Origin: Flavobacteriales bacterium UBA2798
GTDB lineage: Bacteria; Bacteroidota; Bacteroidia; Flavobacteriales_D; UBA2798
DNA: 5,807 nt
Direction of reading: 5' to 3'
Assembly (NCBI GenBank): GCA_002351955.1
Contig: DEHO01000026.1
Span: 78,828-84,634, forward strand
Positions 1 through 5,807 of this stretch are shown here, in pieces; position 1 is the stretch's first letter, and each line of letters opens with the position of its first letter. The translations under genes and the position numbers were made by a program. The notes beneath the pieces were generated by a model, which did no database searches, had not been told where the DNA came from, and saw only the letters and a program-made list of their open reading frames with translations.

Positions 1-561
1 ATTTCGTGTGTAAACACACTCAACATATTATTCGCTCCCAAAAAGCATTTTGAAACTTTTACCGATACTCTTGAAGATTATAATATGAGGCTTCAGAAAT
101 TGAACGGTAATCCGTTAGTACTCGAATTTAATAAAAATCGGATAATTATACAGAATGCTGAAATTTCTGACATTTTTATAAATGGAGGCGAGGAGAAAAA
201 CTGTGTCTTTATACAACCGGTATTAGACGATTTGAAAAAGGAAGATAATGAAGACTTTAGATTTGCTTCTCCTTTAACAATTTATGCGAAGAATTTAGTT
301 TTTTCGGAGAGCACATTATCTGGGTTTGATTGTTTGAGTAGCTGCGAATTTAGAATAGCTCTTACTGATCATCCGAAAAATGTAAAAGTGTTTAATGAAT
401 ACAAAAGCTATGTTGAAAACGCCAATAATGAGCGTTTCAATCCTATTATTTCCTTTATAAACAGTGAAAGGGCATCGGCCATTGCAAACTTTAGATATAA
501 TTATTACCACCAGTTCATTTTTGTAGAGGAGAACAATCCAACTGAAATACAAAATCATTAA
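1..561 (+). CDS. Unrecognised protein, C-terminal part only (5' end outside window)
   Basis: The reading frame is open from the first base of the window to a TAA stop at 559-561. It gives 186 visible residues, and the true start lies upstream. The ATG at 85 is the first in-frame Met but is probably internal, because coding-like sequence continues in frame before it (visible residues ISCVNTLNILFAPKKHF and on). I do not recognise a family. The visible part is mixed polar and hydrophobic, with no transmembrane segment, signal peptide or obvious catalytic motif. Alternating hydrophobic stretches such as LVLEFNKNRIIIQNAEI and FRFASPLTIYAKNLVF suggest a beta-rich fold. The stop lies 7 bases before the AbiV-like gene, so it is probably the upstream member of the same operon, and its role is inferred only from that position. 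That this is a real gene is fairly sure; its function is unknown. Confidence 0.72.
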   Translation: MSCVNTLNILFAPKKHFETFTDTLEDYNMRLQKLNGNPLVLEFNKNRIIIQNAEISDIFINGGEEKNCVFIQPVLDDLKKEDNEDFRFASPLTIYAKNLVFSESTLSGFDCLSSCEFRIALTDHPKNVKVFNEYKSYVENANNERFNPIISFINSERASAIANFRYNYYHQFIFVEENNPTEIQNH

Positions 562-568
562 TAACTGT

Positions 569-1252
569 ATGAAAAAGGAACCAGACTTTTATTCAGGATT
601 TTCAATCGCATTAGAAAATTCTAAAACCCATTTTAAGGGCGCAGAAATGTTGGCCAGGGAAAAACTATTTGGTCTTGCGAACTCGCATTTAATATTAGCA
701 GCGGAGGAAGGGATTAAGGCGTATATGCTTTTTGCGAAGCATTTTGACAAAGACCTTTTAGTTGAAGATTTTGATCAATATTTTCAGAAGCACAAATTCA
801 AGCATGAAAATATCAAAGGAATTCAGTTTTTTCTTTCACTAATGAAAAATATGCTGGAAATAACTTTCGGTAGAGTAAAATCTGCAATCTTAAAGGGCGA
901 AGACAGACCGAGTATTGAAGAATTGAGGGGTCACCAAAAAGATGGTATTCAAGATTTAATTGGTTGGTTGAAAGGTGATCCGAAAATTGAATTCAATGAG
1001 GAATGGTGGAATCAGGCAGATAACATGAAGAACAAGGGCTTTTATGTCGGTTTTAACAAAGGAAATGCACAGTGGGAATCCCCAGATAAAGTTGATGAAA
1101 AGCAATATAAAAAAAGTTATAAGATCGTGAATGAATTTCTTGATTTGGTTTATAATATGGAAGTATATGCGAAAGATCCCGAAGCAATAAAGATTTATGA
1201 GGAAATGAAAAATAAATCTGCGACTGATGATGAAAAAACAAATCTAAATTGA
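569..1252 (+). CDS. AbiV-family HEPN protein (probable abortive-infection/defence factor)
   Basis: The 227-residue protein matches the AbiV pattern as I know it. An N-terminal helix (residues about 11-30, ALENSKTHFKGAEML) is followed by the helix GLANSHLILAAEEGIKAYML (35-54), which carries the family's A-x-EE-x-x-K signature. Then come a basic HKFKHE segment (75-80) and, near the C-terminus, a block KNKGFYVGF...W-x-SP (155-172), equivalent to the family's 'YVDF...W..P' block. AbiV of Lactococcus lactis is known to interact with a phage protein and stop translation during infection. Whether this homologue does so is inference. No signal peptide or membrane helix is seen, so it should be cytoplasmic. 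The canonical HEPN RNase motif R-x(4-6)-H is absent. The start ATG lies 7 bases after the previous stop and has no Shine-Dalgarno sequence. The stop is 4 bases before the FRG gene. Alternative: another HEPN subfamily. Confidence 0.85.
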   Translation: MKKEPDFYSGFSIALENSKTHFKGAEMLAREKLFGLANSHLILAAEEGIKAYMLFAKHFDKDLLVEDFDQYFQKHKFKHENIKGIQFFLSLMKNMLEITFGRVKSAILKGEDRPSIEELRGHQKDGIQDLIGWLKGDPKIEFNEEWWNQADNMKNKGFYVGFNKGNAQWESPDKVDEKQYKKSYKIVNEFLDLVYNMEVYAKDPEAIKIYEEMKNKSATDDEKTNLN

Positions 1253-1256
1253 ATTT

Positions 1257-2024
1257 ATGCCGAAAAGGAAAATCAAAATAATAAATGCCAAATCTTTTTT
1301 GGAAATCATCCAAGTTTTACTGTCTGATGAATTAAATTGTGGCCATGTCGTTTTCAGAGGAATCGCTGATAAAAAGAACCATAAACTAATCCCATCATTC
1401 GGCAGAATAAAAGAAGAAGCTACGGGCTTTGATTTAAAACAATATGAATTTGAAACTTTGGCTCGATTCAAAAAACGTGCAAATGCAGATGTAAATCCTA
1501 AGCCGCACAATGATTGGGAATGGCTGGCGTTGGCTCAACATCATGGCTTGCCAACACGGCTACTCGATTGGACTTCATCACCGTTAATAGCACTTTACTT
1601 TGCCACTAAGCCGTCATTAAAGCCAGATGGCACAATTGAGAATTGTAATGAGAACGGAGGCACTATTTATTGTATGCATACTTGCAACTATATCAATACT
1701 GATGTAGAAGCTAATCCTTTTTCGTATGAACATCATGGGTTGTTTTATCCAATGCATGTTACAAAAAGAATTTCCGGTCAGTGCGGATTGTTTTCTATTC
1801 AACCTGATCCAAGTAAGGAATTTCATGTCGGATTTCCGTTTTCTGAAGCAAATTCCTTAATTAGAATTCAGTTTAGCAAAAAAGTATCAAGTGAGATTCA
1901 AAAAAAATTATACCTACTTGGTATTAGACATGAGAGTATTTTCCCGGATTTAGATGGGTTTACTTATGACCTTAAAGTAAAATTCAATTTAACATCCTGC
2001 CATGCCATTGATAAACTTTGCTGA
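1257..2024 (+). CDS. FRG-domain protein, probable effector of the AbiV-linked module
   Basis: The 255-residue protein is a nearly stand-alone FRG domain. In order it shows the name-giving VVFRG (31-35), LIPSFGR (44-50), an E-x(6)-F stretch (64-71), the strongly conserved block WLALAQHHGLPTRLLDW followed by TSSPLIALYFA (89-116), RISGQCGLFSIQPDP (171-185) and the C-terminal IFPDLDGF (228-235). This is the full motif set I associate with the family. FRG proteins are cytoplasmic, commonly found in defence-rich or mobile regions, and their biochemistry is not firmly known to me. The arrangement FRG...TSSP..ALYFA...E226 resembles the R-S/T-S-E layout of ADP-ribosyltransferases, which is my inference. 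The start ATG follows the AbiV-like stop by 4 bases, so the two are very probably co-transcribed and translationally linked. No Shine-Dalgarno sequence is visible. Length is complete for a single-domain FRG protein. Confidence 0.9.
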   Translation: MPKRKIKIINAKSFLEIIQVLLSDELNCGHVVFRGIADKKNHKLIPSFGRIKEEATGFDLKQYEFETLARFKKRANADVNPKPHNDWEWLALAQHHGLPTRLLDWTSSPLIALYFATKPSLKPDGTIENCNENGGTIYCMHTCNYINTDVEANPFSYEHHGLFYPMHVTKRISGQCGLFSIQPDPSKEFHVGFPFSEANSLIRIQFSKKVSSEIQKKLYLLGIRHESIFPDLDGFTYDLKVKFNLTSCHAIDKLC

Positions 2025-2234
2025 ATTCTCCAATTCATCCGAATATATAACTTGTATGAATGAAAAGGAGGCTGTATTTTCAGTATTATTTTTTCATTGC
2101 TGCTTTTAATAACTATCCAAGGGTAAGCGCAGACATGCCAAAAAATTTACTATGTTTGCTAAGTGATTCTTTGAAAGATTGCCGGGAAGCAATGAGCAAT
2201 TTAAGCCTCCAGAAAGAAACCTAAAGAGTGATCA

Positions 2235-2284
2235 GGTAACAATTTTAGGCGCAGTTATGCAGTTGTTGTTACCAGTTTGTTACC
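2235..2284. repeat. Inverted repeat GGTAACAA / TTGTTACC with the right arm duplicated
   Basis: GGTAACAA at 2235-2242 is exactly complementary to TTGTTACC at 2266-2273, and again to a second TTGTTACC at 2277-2284. The two right arms are spaced by 11 bases. The left arm could therefore pair with either, giving an 8-bp stem with a loop of 23 or 34 bases. No T-run follows, so it is not a standard terminator. It could be a remnant of a small mobile element or a protein-binding site; neither is shown. Confidence 0.5.
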
Positions 2285-2309
2285 CTGAGGAATCAGCCCC
2301 CTTTGGAGA

Positions 2310-2339
2310 GCCTGAAAATAGGGCAATTCAGGCAGTTTT
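2310..2339 (+). terminator. Possible rho-independent terminator for the plus-strand operon
   Basis: GCCTGAA (2310-2316) pairs perfectly with TTCAGGC (2327-2333) around a 10-base loop. TTTT at 2336-2339 follows after two bases. The orientation suits transcripts arriving from the AbiV/FRG operon. The stem is short, the T-run is only four bases and the site lies about 285 bases past the FRG stop, so this is a weak call. There is no T-run on the other side, so it would not stop the converging transcript. Confidence 0.3.
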
Positions 2340-2344
2340 CGTGA

Positions 2345-2386
2345 TTAACTATTAACTAATAACTAATAACCGATTACTAACAACCC
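2345..2386. repeat. Degenerate heptanucleotide tandem repeat (six units)
   Basis: Six consecutive 7-base units can be read: TTAACTA, TTAACTA, ATAACTA, ATAACCG, ATTACTA, ACAACCC. The first two are identical and the rest drift progressively. Because the period is not a multiple of three, TAA falls in all three plus frames (2346, 2353, 2360) and CTA (TAG on the other strand) in all three minus frames (2349, 2356, 2363). The array ends 8 bases past the stop codon of the beta-helix gene, in its 3' untranslated region. Its role, if any, is unknown. Confidence 0.65.
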
Positions 2387-2393
2387 TTACCTT

Positions 2394-3506
2394 CTATTTA
2401 TACTCCTGCTTGATCTGGAATTTTCCTCCAATTCCTGAGAAATAAAAAGGCAATTTCGTTTCCACGCCTTTGCTTGTGTTAATTCTCCAGTTTTCTTTTG
2501 CGTAGAATGATTTGTGGCAGTATTCAAGTCGCCATGGGACTTCGTTATTTCCTGAATACAGCACCATTCCTCCCACAAAATGCGGAATATTTATCAGTGT
2601 TATTTGTTCTGCATTGGGAGCGCTCATTACCAGCGGAAAATCTTTATAGGCCATTTGCGCAAACAATCCGTCGATGGTGGCAATTCCGGTGTGATTTAAA
2701 TAAATTCCTGCCTTTTTAGGTGCGTGTTCCAAATGAAAATTTTCGACGCGAAACAATCGCACCGTTGTACTGTTTTGCCGGTCGAAGAACACGCTGTACT
2801 GCGCATCTCCCGATCCTTCCGAAATGCAATCGCGCAGCACTACTCCACCCGATCCCAGAATTCGAAAAACAGCATCAGTCGATTTTGTTGCATACGCTCT
2901 GCACATACTGATTACCGATGAGTTCGATTGCGAATTATTGGTACTTCCTCCCCAATCAGTTCCGCATCGCAATACGATCCCGTCTTTTTTTGGATTGGTA
3001 AGTATGCAATGGTGAATTTCAGTTGCAAGTCCAAATTGAATATCGATGGCAGCTTCTTCCTGTGTAACAAAATTACAGCGTTGAATACTGCTTCCGTACG
3101 TTGCACCAAGATTGATGGCTTTGCTACCACCTGTAAATGAAAAATCGTTGAATACAAAACGTGTCGCCATCATTTTATTCAGCGCTTCATCCTGATCAAT
3201 AGGAATCCTTCTGAAAATGTCGATTCCCGATTTCCCAACGATCTCGCAACCGTTTCCGTTGAGAATAATAATCCTTCTTCCACCCACAGCATAACGTGGT
3301 AATTCCACTGCCGATTGAAGCAAGTATTTTTTACTGCCTTCAAATTCAACACTCCCTCTACCCAGTGAATCGATGTGTCGCATGGCACGTTGAATGGAAG
3401 GTGCATCATCTTTTCCATCCGACTTTTTATAAAAATCCTCTACCCTAATTTGTGAATAGGATATCATATTCTGCAAGAGGAAAAACACAATCAAATAATA
3501 ACGCAT
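2394..3506 (-). CDS. Secreted parallel beta-helix protein, pectate-lyase-like superfamily
   Basis: The 370-residue protein begins with a clear signal peptide, MRYYLIVFFLLQNMISYSQ, cleaved probably around residue 19. The mature N-terminus carries DGKDDAPSIQRAM (30-42) and GRGSVEFEG (49-57), matching the 'DG..D...IQ.A......G..V....G' opening of the pectate-lyase-3/glycosyl-hydrolase-28-like beta-helix family. Short repeating strands follow (for example IDIFRRI, FSFTGGSKAINLG, IQRCNFVTQEEAAIDIQFG, IVLRCG), as expected of a right-handed beta-helix. Such folds serve polysaccharide lyases and hydrolases, or are structural; no substrate or catalytic residue can be assigned. No C-terminal secretion-sorting domain is obvious, so a periplasmic or surface location is inferred. 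I chose the ATG at 3504-3506 because it starts the signal peptide. The frame extends upstream to a GTG at 3551, which would add 15 residues in front of it. It lies 135 bases downstream of the TPR gene on the same strand. Confidence 0.82.
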   Translation of the reverse strand: MRYYLIVFFLLQNMISYSQIRVEDFYKKSDGKDDAPSIQRAMRHIDSLGRGSVEFEGSKKYLLQSAVELPRYAVGGRRIIILNGNGCEIVGKSGIDIFRRIPIDQDEALNKMMATRFVFNDFSFTGGSKAINLGATYGSSIQRCNFVTQEEAAIDIQFGLATEIHHCILTNPKKDGIVLRCGTDWGGSTNNSQSNSSVISMCRAYATKSTDAVFRILGSGGVVLRDCISEGSGDAQYSVFFDRQNSTTVRLFRVENFHLEHAPKKAGIYLNHTGIATIDGLFAQMAYKDFPLVMSAPNAEQITLINIPHFVGGMVLYSGNNEVPWRLEYCHKSFYAKENWRINTSKGVETKLPFYFSGIGGKFQIKQEYK

Positions 3507-3641
3507 TTGTAATCGTTTTTGGGTAAGATGAAATCTTTGGACTTGAACCACTGATTTCAGAATAATTAATCTCTATTTTCTCAATAGTGTTTGTTCCCGG
3601 CTAATGAAAACAAAGCTCAAAAGTAAACTCCATTCCGGATA

Positions 3642-4691
3642 TCACTTTTTCATTCTGTCGAGGCGATCCATTGCTTCGGCTGATAAATCGTATGTGGGAT
3701 CAAGTTCCAATGCTTTCTTAAAATTCTCTCTTGCTTTGGGATAATTTTTTAATCCTTCATAGGTCAATCCACGATTGTGCCAAGCATCGATATACCGTGG
3801 ATTGATCTCAATAGCTTTATCAAACATTACCAACGCTTCATTGTAATTGGCCGTTTCCACCAAATGAATATATCCTTTGTTGAACCAGGGTAATTCCAGG
3901 CGGGGATTGATTTCAATGATTTTATCATAGGTAGATAAAGCATCAGCAATCATTCCGTGATCCTGCATAAAAATGGCTTTATCGTAGAGCGCCTCAACAG
4001 AATTGGGTCGAATGCTGAGTGCAGAATTATAATAATCCAGAGCCAGTTTGTTGTGCGCATTGGCATACAACAAGCCGAGTCGGATATAGGCCTCGTAATA
4101 ATTCGGATCCTGCTCCACTGCGGTTTGGAAAGAAGATGCTGCCTTAGCGGTATCACGTAACTCTTCATACACTTCTCCTTTCATGAAATAACCCTCTGCA
4201 AAATTGGGATTGAGTTTTAATCCTGCATTGATATGTTTCATCGCCTCATTCCAGCTTTTTATGTACATGTGAATTCTGCCAATACGAAATTCCGCATCGA
4301 AATAATTTGGGTTTTGTCGTAATGCAGCGCGGTACGACTGCAGGGCTTCTTCTACTTTCAGTTCGGCAAACAATATCTCGCCTTTGGTATAGTGAAAAAT
4401 GGCAATAGTTGAATCGATACGGATACAGCGTTCAATATCCTGCATTGCTTCGGAATATTGTGCAAGACGAAAATAAGCGAAGGCACGGGCGTGGTAATGA
4501 TTGGGATTATCCGGATCAGAAACAATACGCTTATCTAAATCCGCAATCAAACGCTGTTGCTCGTTCAGCGAATCATTCTGTGGAATACTGTCTTTATTCG
4601 CAATCACCTCCCCAGTTTCATTGCTGTTGCAGGAAAAGAAAATCAATGTGCATAAAAGCGGCAGTAAAGCCAAAAGACGTAAACTATTCAT
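3642..4691 (-). CDS. TPR-repeat lipoprotein
   Basis: The 349-residue protein has a lipoprotein signal, MNSLRLLALLPLLCTLIFFS followed by Cys21, then a polar linker to about residue 50. About eight tandem TPR units fill residues about 62-332. Each is roughly 34 residues and ends in the typical A-x-x-x-P/D turn, such as ALRQNPNYFDA, GLKLNPNFAEG, AVEQDPNYYEA, AIEINPRYIDA and ALELDPTYDLS. TPR arrays form superhelical scaffolds for protein binding; partners are unknown. The residues after Cys21 (NSNETGE) do not match the acidic surface-export signal known in some Bacteroidota, so the protein may face the periplasm. Start choice: the ATG at 4689-4691 places Cys21 ideally. ATGs at 4718 and 4721 would lengthen the leader by 9 or 10 residues, with a weak GGAG just upstream but poorly spaced. 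It lies 116 bases after the histidine kinase, possibly in the same transcript. Confidence 0.88.
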   Translation of the reverse strand: MNSLRLLALLPLLCTLIFFSCNSNETGEVIANKDSIPQNDSLNEQQRLIADLDKRIVSDPDNPNHYHARAFAYFRLAQYSEAMQDIERCIRIDSTIAIFHYTKGEILFAELKVEEALQSYRAALRQNPNYFDAEFRIGRIHMYIKSWNEAMKHINAGLKLNPNFAEGYFMKGEVYEELRDTAKAASSFQTAVEQDPNYYEAYIRLGLLYANAHNKLALDYYNSALSIRPNSVEALYDKAIFMQDHGMIADALSTYDKIIEINPRLELPWFNKGYIHLVETANYNEALVMFDKAIEINPRYIDAWHNRGLTYEGLKNYPKARENFKKALELDPTYDLSAEAMDRLDRMKK

Positions 4692-4807
4692 GTTACGAAA
4701 ATACTGAGAATTGATCATCATTCTCCACCATTTACCCTAAATGAAGTACCGCGAATGAAAAAGTTTGGGTATTTCTTAACCGGTCAAAGCCCTAAAAAGC
4801 ACAAAAA

Positions 4808-5807
4808 TCAGGTGTTGCTATCCTGATTATTGAAGGTAAAATGATAGCTCGATCCGCTTCTGGTAAAGCTACCTTCAAGTTGTTCTGTTAAGGTTGCAAT
4901 CAAATCCAGACCGAAGGAATTTCCTTCCCTGTCCTCATCAATCCAAATACCTGTATCGCTGTATTTCAGGTAAAATGTATTACCCGGACCACCACTAATT
5001 TCAACATTGATTGCACCGCTTTTTCCATTGGAAAACGCATGTTTAAACGAATTGCTTAACAACTCATTGATGATTAATCCAAGGGGAACAATGGAGTTGA
5101 GTCCGATCTTATTGTATTCTGATTTGATTTCTGCTTTTACATTATCATTTACGGAATGACTTTGCACTATTTCTCGAATGAGGTCATTGATATAGGCACC
5201 GATATCGATGCGTGTAAAATCGGCCGATTGGTATAATTTCCGGTGAATGAGCGACATTGTCATGATCCGATTGATGGCCTCCTCAAATTTTGGTTGCGCA
5301 TCTTCCGGCATCGTTTGTTTTTGCAGCCGCAATAAGCTGGTAATAATTTGCAGATTATTTTTCACCCGATGGTGAACTTCCTTCATCAGAATGATGTTTT
5401 CTTCGTTTTTGGAAGAGATGATTCGGTTACTTTCCTTTATGACTAGGTTATTAGATAGCACACTTTCGAAGGAATAGCGGTAATACTTTACAAACTGAGA
5501 AACAATAGCTGCAATTGCGATATAAGCAGCCATAATTTCTACAGCCAGGGAAGCCTGGAGGGTGAAATCTATAGGACGAATTACTTCAAAATTGGTCTTC
5601 AATGAACAGAAGAAATAGCTAAGGGATATCAGAAAATTGAGCACCGTAAAAAACCAACCCCAGAAATTTCCAAGTCCCCAAAACGCCATAATGGAGATGA
5701 GGGCCATCCATATAAAATCGCCCAAATGGACTTCATTAATAAAGAAATGGAGTGATACTGCTGTAAGTATAGATCCGAAAGAACACAGCGATAAATAGGC
5801 AATTCTT
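4808..5807 (-). CDS. Membrane histidine kinase, HisKA_2 type (N-terminus outside window)
   Basis: The frame is open from the TGA stop at 4808-4810 to the window edge, so the protein is cut. 332 residues are visible. The TTG at 5725 is an internal codon, not a start, because hydrophobic coding sequence continues before it (IAYLSLCSFGSILTAV and on). Several membrane helices come first: one near the edge, two in the stretch encoded by about 5725-5600, and one around LAVEIMAAYIAIAAIVSQF. A coiled linker leads to the HisKA_2 motif EVHHRVKNNLQ, whose HHR histidine at 5369-5371 is the likely phosphoacceptor. The ATP-binding domain shows the N box INELLSNSFKHAF and a G2-like GNSFGLDL. The G1 box reads DTGIW where D-x-G-x-G is usual. 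No receiver domain is present, so a separate response regulator is needed and is not in the window. It should autophosphorylate and relay a signal sensed at the membrane; the signal is unknown. Confidence 0.9.
   Translation of the reverse strand, partial: RIAYLSLCSFGSILTAVSLHFFINEVHLGDFIWMALISIMAFWGLGNFWGWFFTVLNFLISLSYFFCSLKTNFEVIRPIDFTLQASLAVEIMAAYIAIAAIVSQFVKYYRYSFESVLSNNLVIKESNRIISSKNEENIILMKEVHHRVKNNLQIITSLLRLQKQTMPEDAQPKFEEAINRIMTMSLIHRKLYQSADFTRIDIGAYINDLIREIVQSHSVNDNVKAEIKSEYNKIGLNSIVPLGLIINELLSNSFKHAFSNGKSGAINVEISGGPGNTFYLKYSDTGIWIDEDREGNSFGLDLIATLTEQLEGSFTRSGSSYHFTFNNQDSNT

Larger units (their letters stand above)
2025..2393. other. Convergent intergenic region without a convincing gene
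   Basis: This 369-base gap separates the plus-strand defence-like operon from the minus-strand genes, so transcripts converge here. Only tiny open frames exist: 17 codons from 2057 and 29 codons from 2135, neither with support. The left part (2040-2230) shows nothing recognisable. The right part holds an inverted repeat with a duplicated arm, a possible terminator hairpin and a heptamer tandem repeat, listed separately. The density of repeats fits a module boundary, but no integrase, tRNA or direct-repeat target-site pair was found. Confidence 0.6.

Noticed and set aside
2022..2037. Short hairpin TGAATT-CTCC-AATTCA overlapping the FRG stop codon
   Set aside because: The stem is AT-rich, only 6 bp long, and not followed by a T-run, so it is too weak to call a terminator.
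2057..2110. 17-codon open frame near a purine-rich AAAAGGAGG stretch
   Set aside because: The Shine-Dalgarno-like stretch lies inside the frame, not before a start, and no start codon follows it at a proper distance.
2135..2224. 29-codon open frame starting MPKNLLCLL
   Set aside because: It is very short, has no ribosome binding site, motif or recognisable homology, and is expected by chance in such a gap.
2498..3157. Several plus- and minus-strand open frames of 60-81 codons overlapping the beta-helix gene
   Set aside because: They lie wholly in other frames of a gene with a clear signal peptide and family motif, so they are shadows.
4692..4807. Bacteroidota-type promoter (TTTG, about 19 bases, TAnnTTTG) upstream of the TPR gene
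   Set aside because: TTTG occurs, but no matching TAnnTTTG box lies at the right distance. The 3507-3641 gap gives only a poor partial match as well.
5723..5725. TTG as start codon of the histidine kinase
   Set aside because: The same frame continues open and hydrophobic to the window edge, so the real start must lie outside the window.

Overview
The window looks like chromosomal DNA of a member of the Bacteroidota. The grounds are a low-GC composition, start codons with no recognisable Shine-Dalgarno sequence, short signal peptides ending in patterns such as SYS-Q, and a HisKA_2-type membrane histidine kinase. This is inferred from style, not from a marker gene.

Left part (1-2024, plus strand): three tightly packed genes, separated by 7 and 4 bases, form a probable operon. 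The first is cut by the window edge and is unrecognised. The second is an AbiV-family HEPN protein, a family named after a lactococcal abortive-infection factor. The third is a FRG-domain protein. The two recognised genes point to a phage-defence or toxin-type module. The combination of unknown gene, AbiV and FRG is the most interesting thing in the window.

Middle (2025-2393): a non-coding gap between two converging gene groups. It holds an inverted repeat whose right arm is duplicated, a possible plus-strand terminator hairpin, and a degenerate 7-base tandem repeat that places stop codons in all six frames.

Right part (2394-5807, minus strand): three genes on the same strand. In transcription order they are a membrane-bound HisKA_2 histidine kinase whose N-terminus lies beyond the window edge, a lipoprotein made almost entirely of TPR repeats, and a secreted parallel beta-helix protein of the pectate-lyase-like superfamily. 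Gaps of 116 and 135 bases separate them, so co-transcription is possible but not shown. They look like ordinary envelope and signalling genes. Sampled lines of the left operon run at about 27-37% GC against about 38-48% on the right, which fits the left module being an acquired accessory segment. No tRNA, rRNA, CRISPR array, transposase or integrase was seen.
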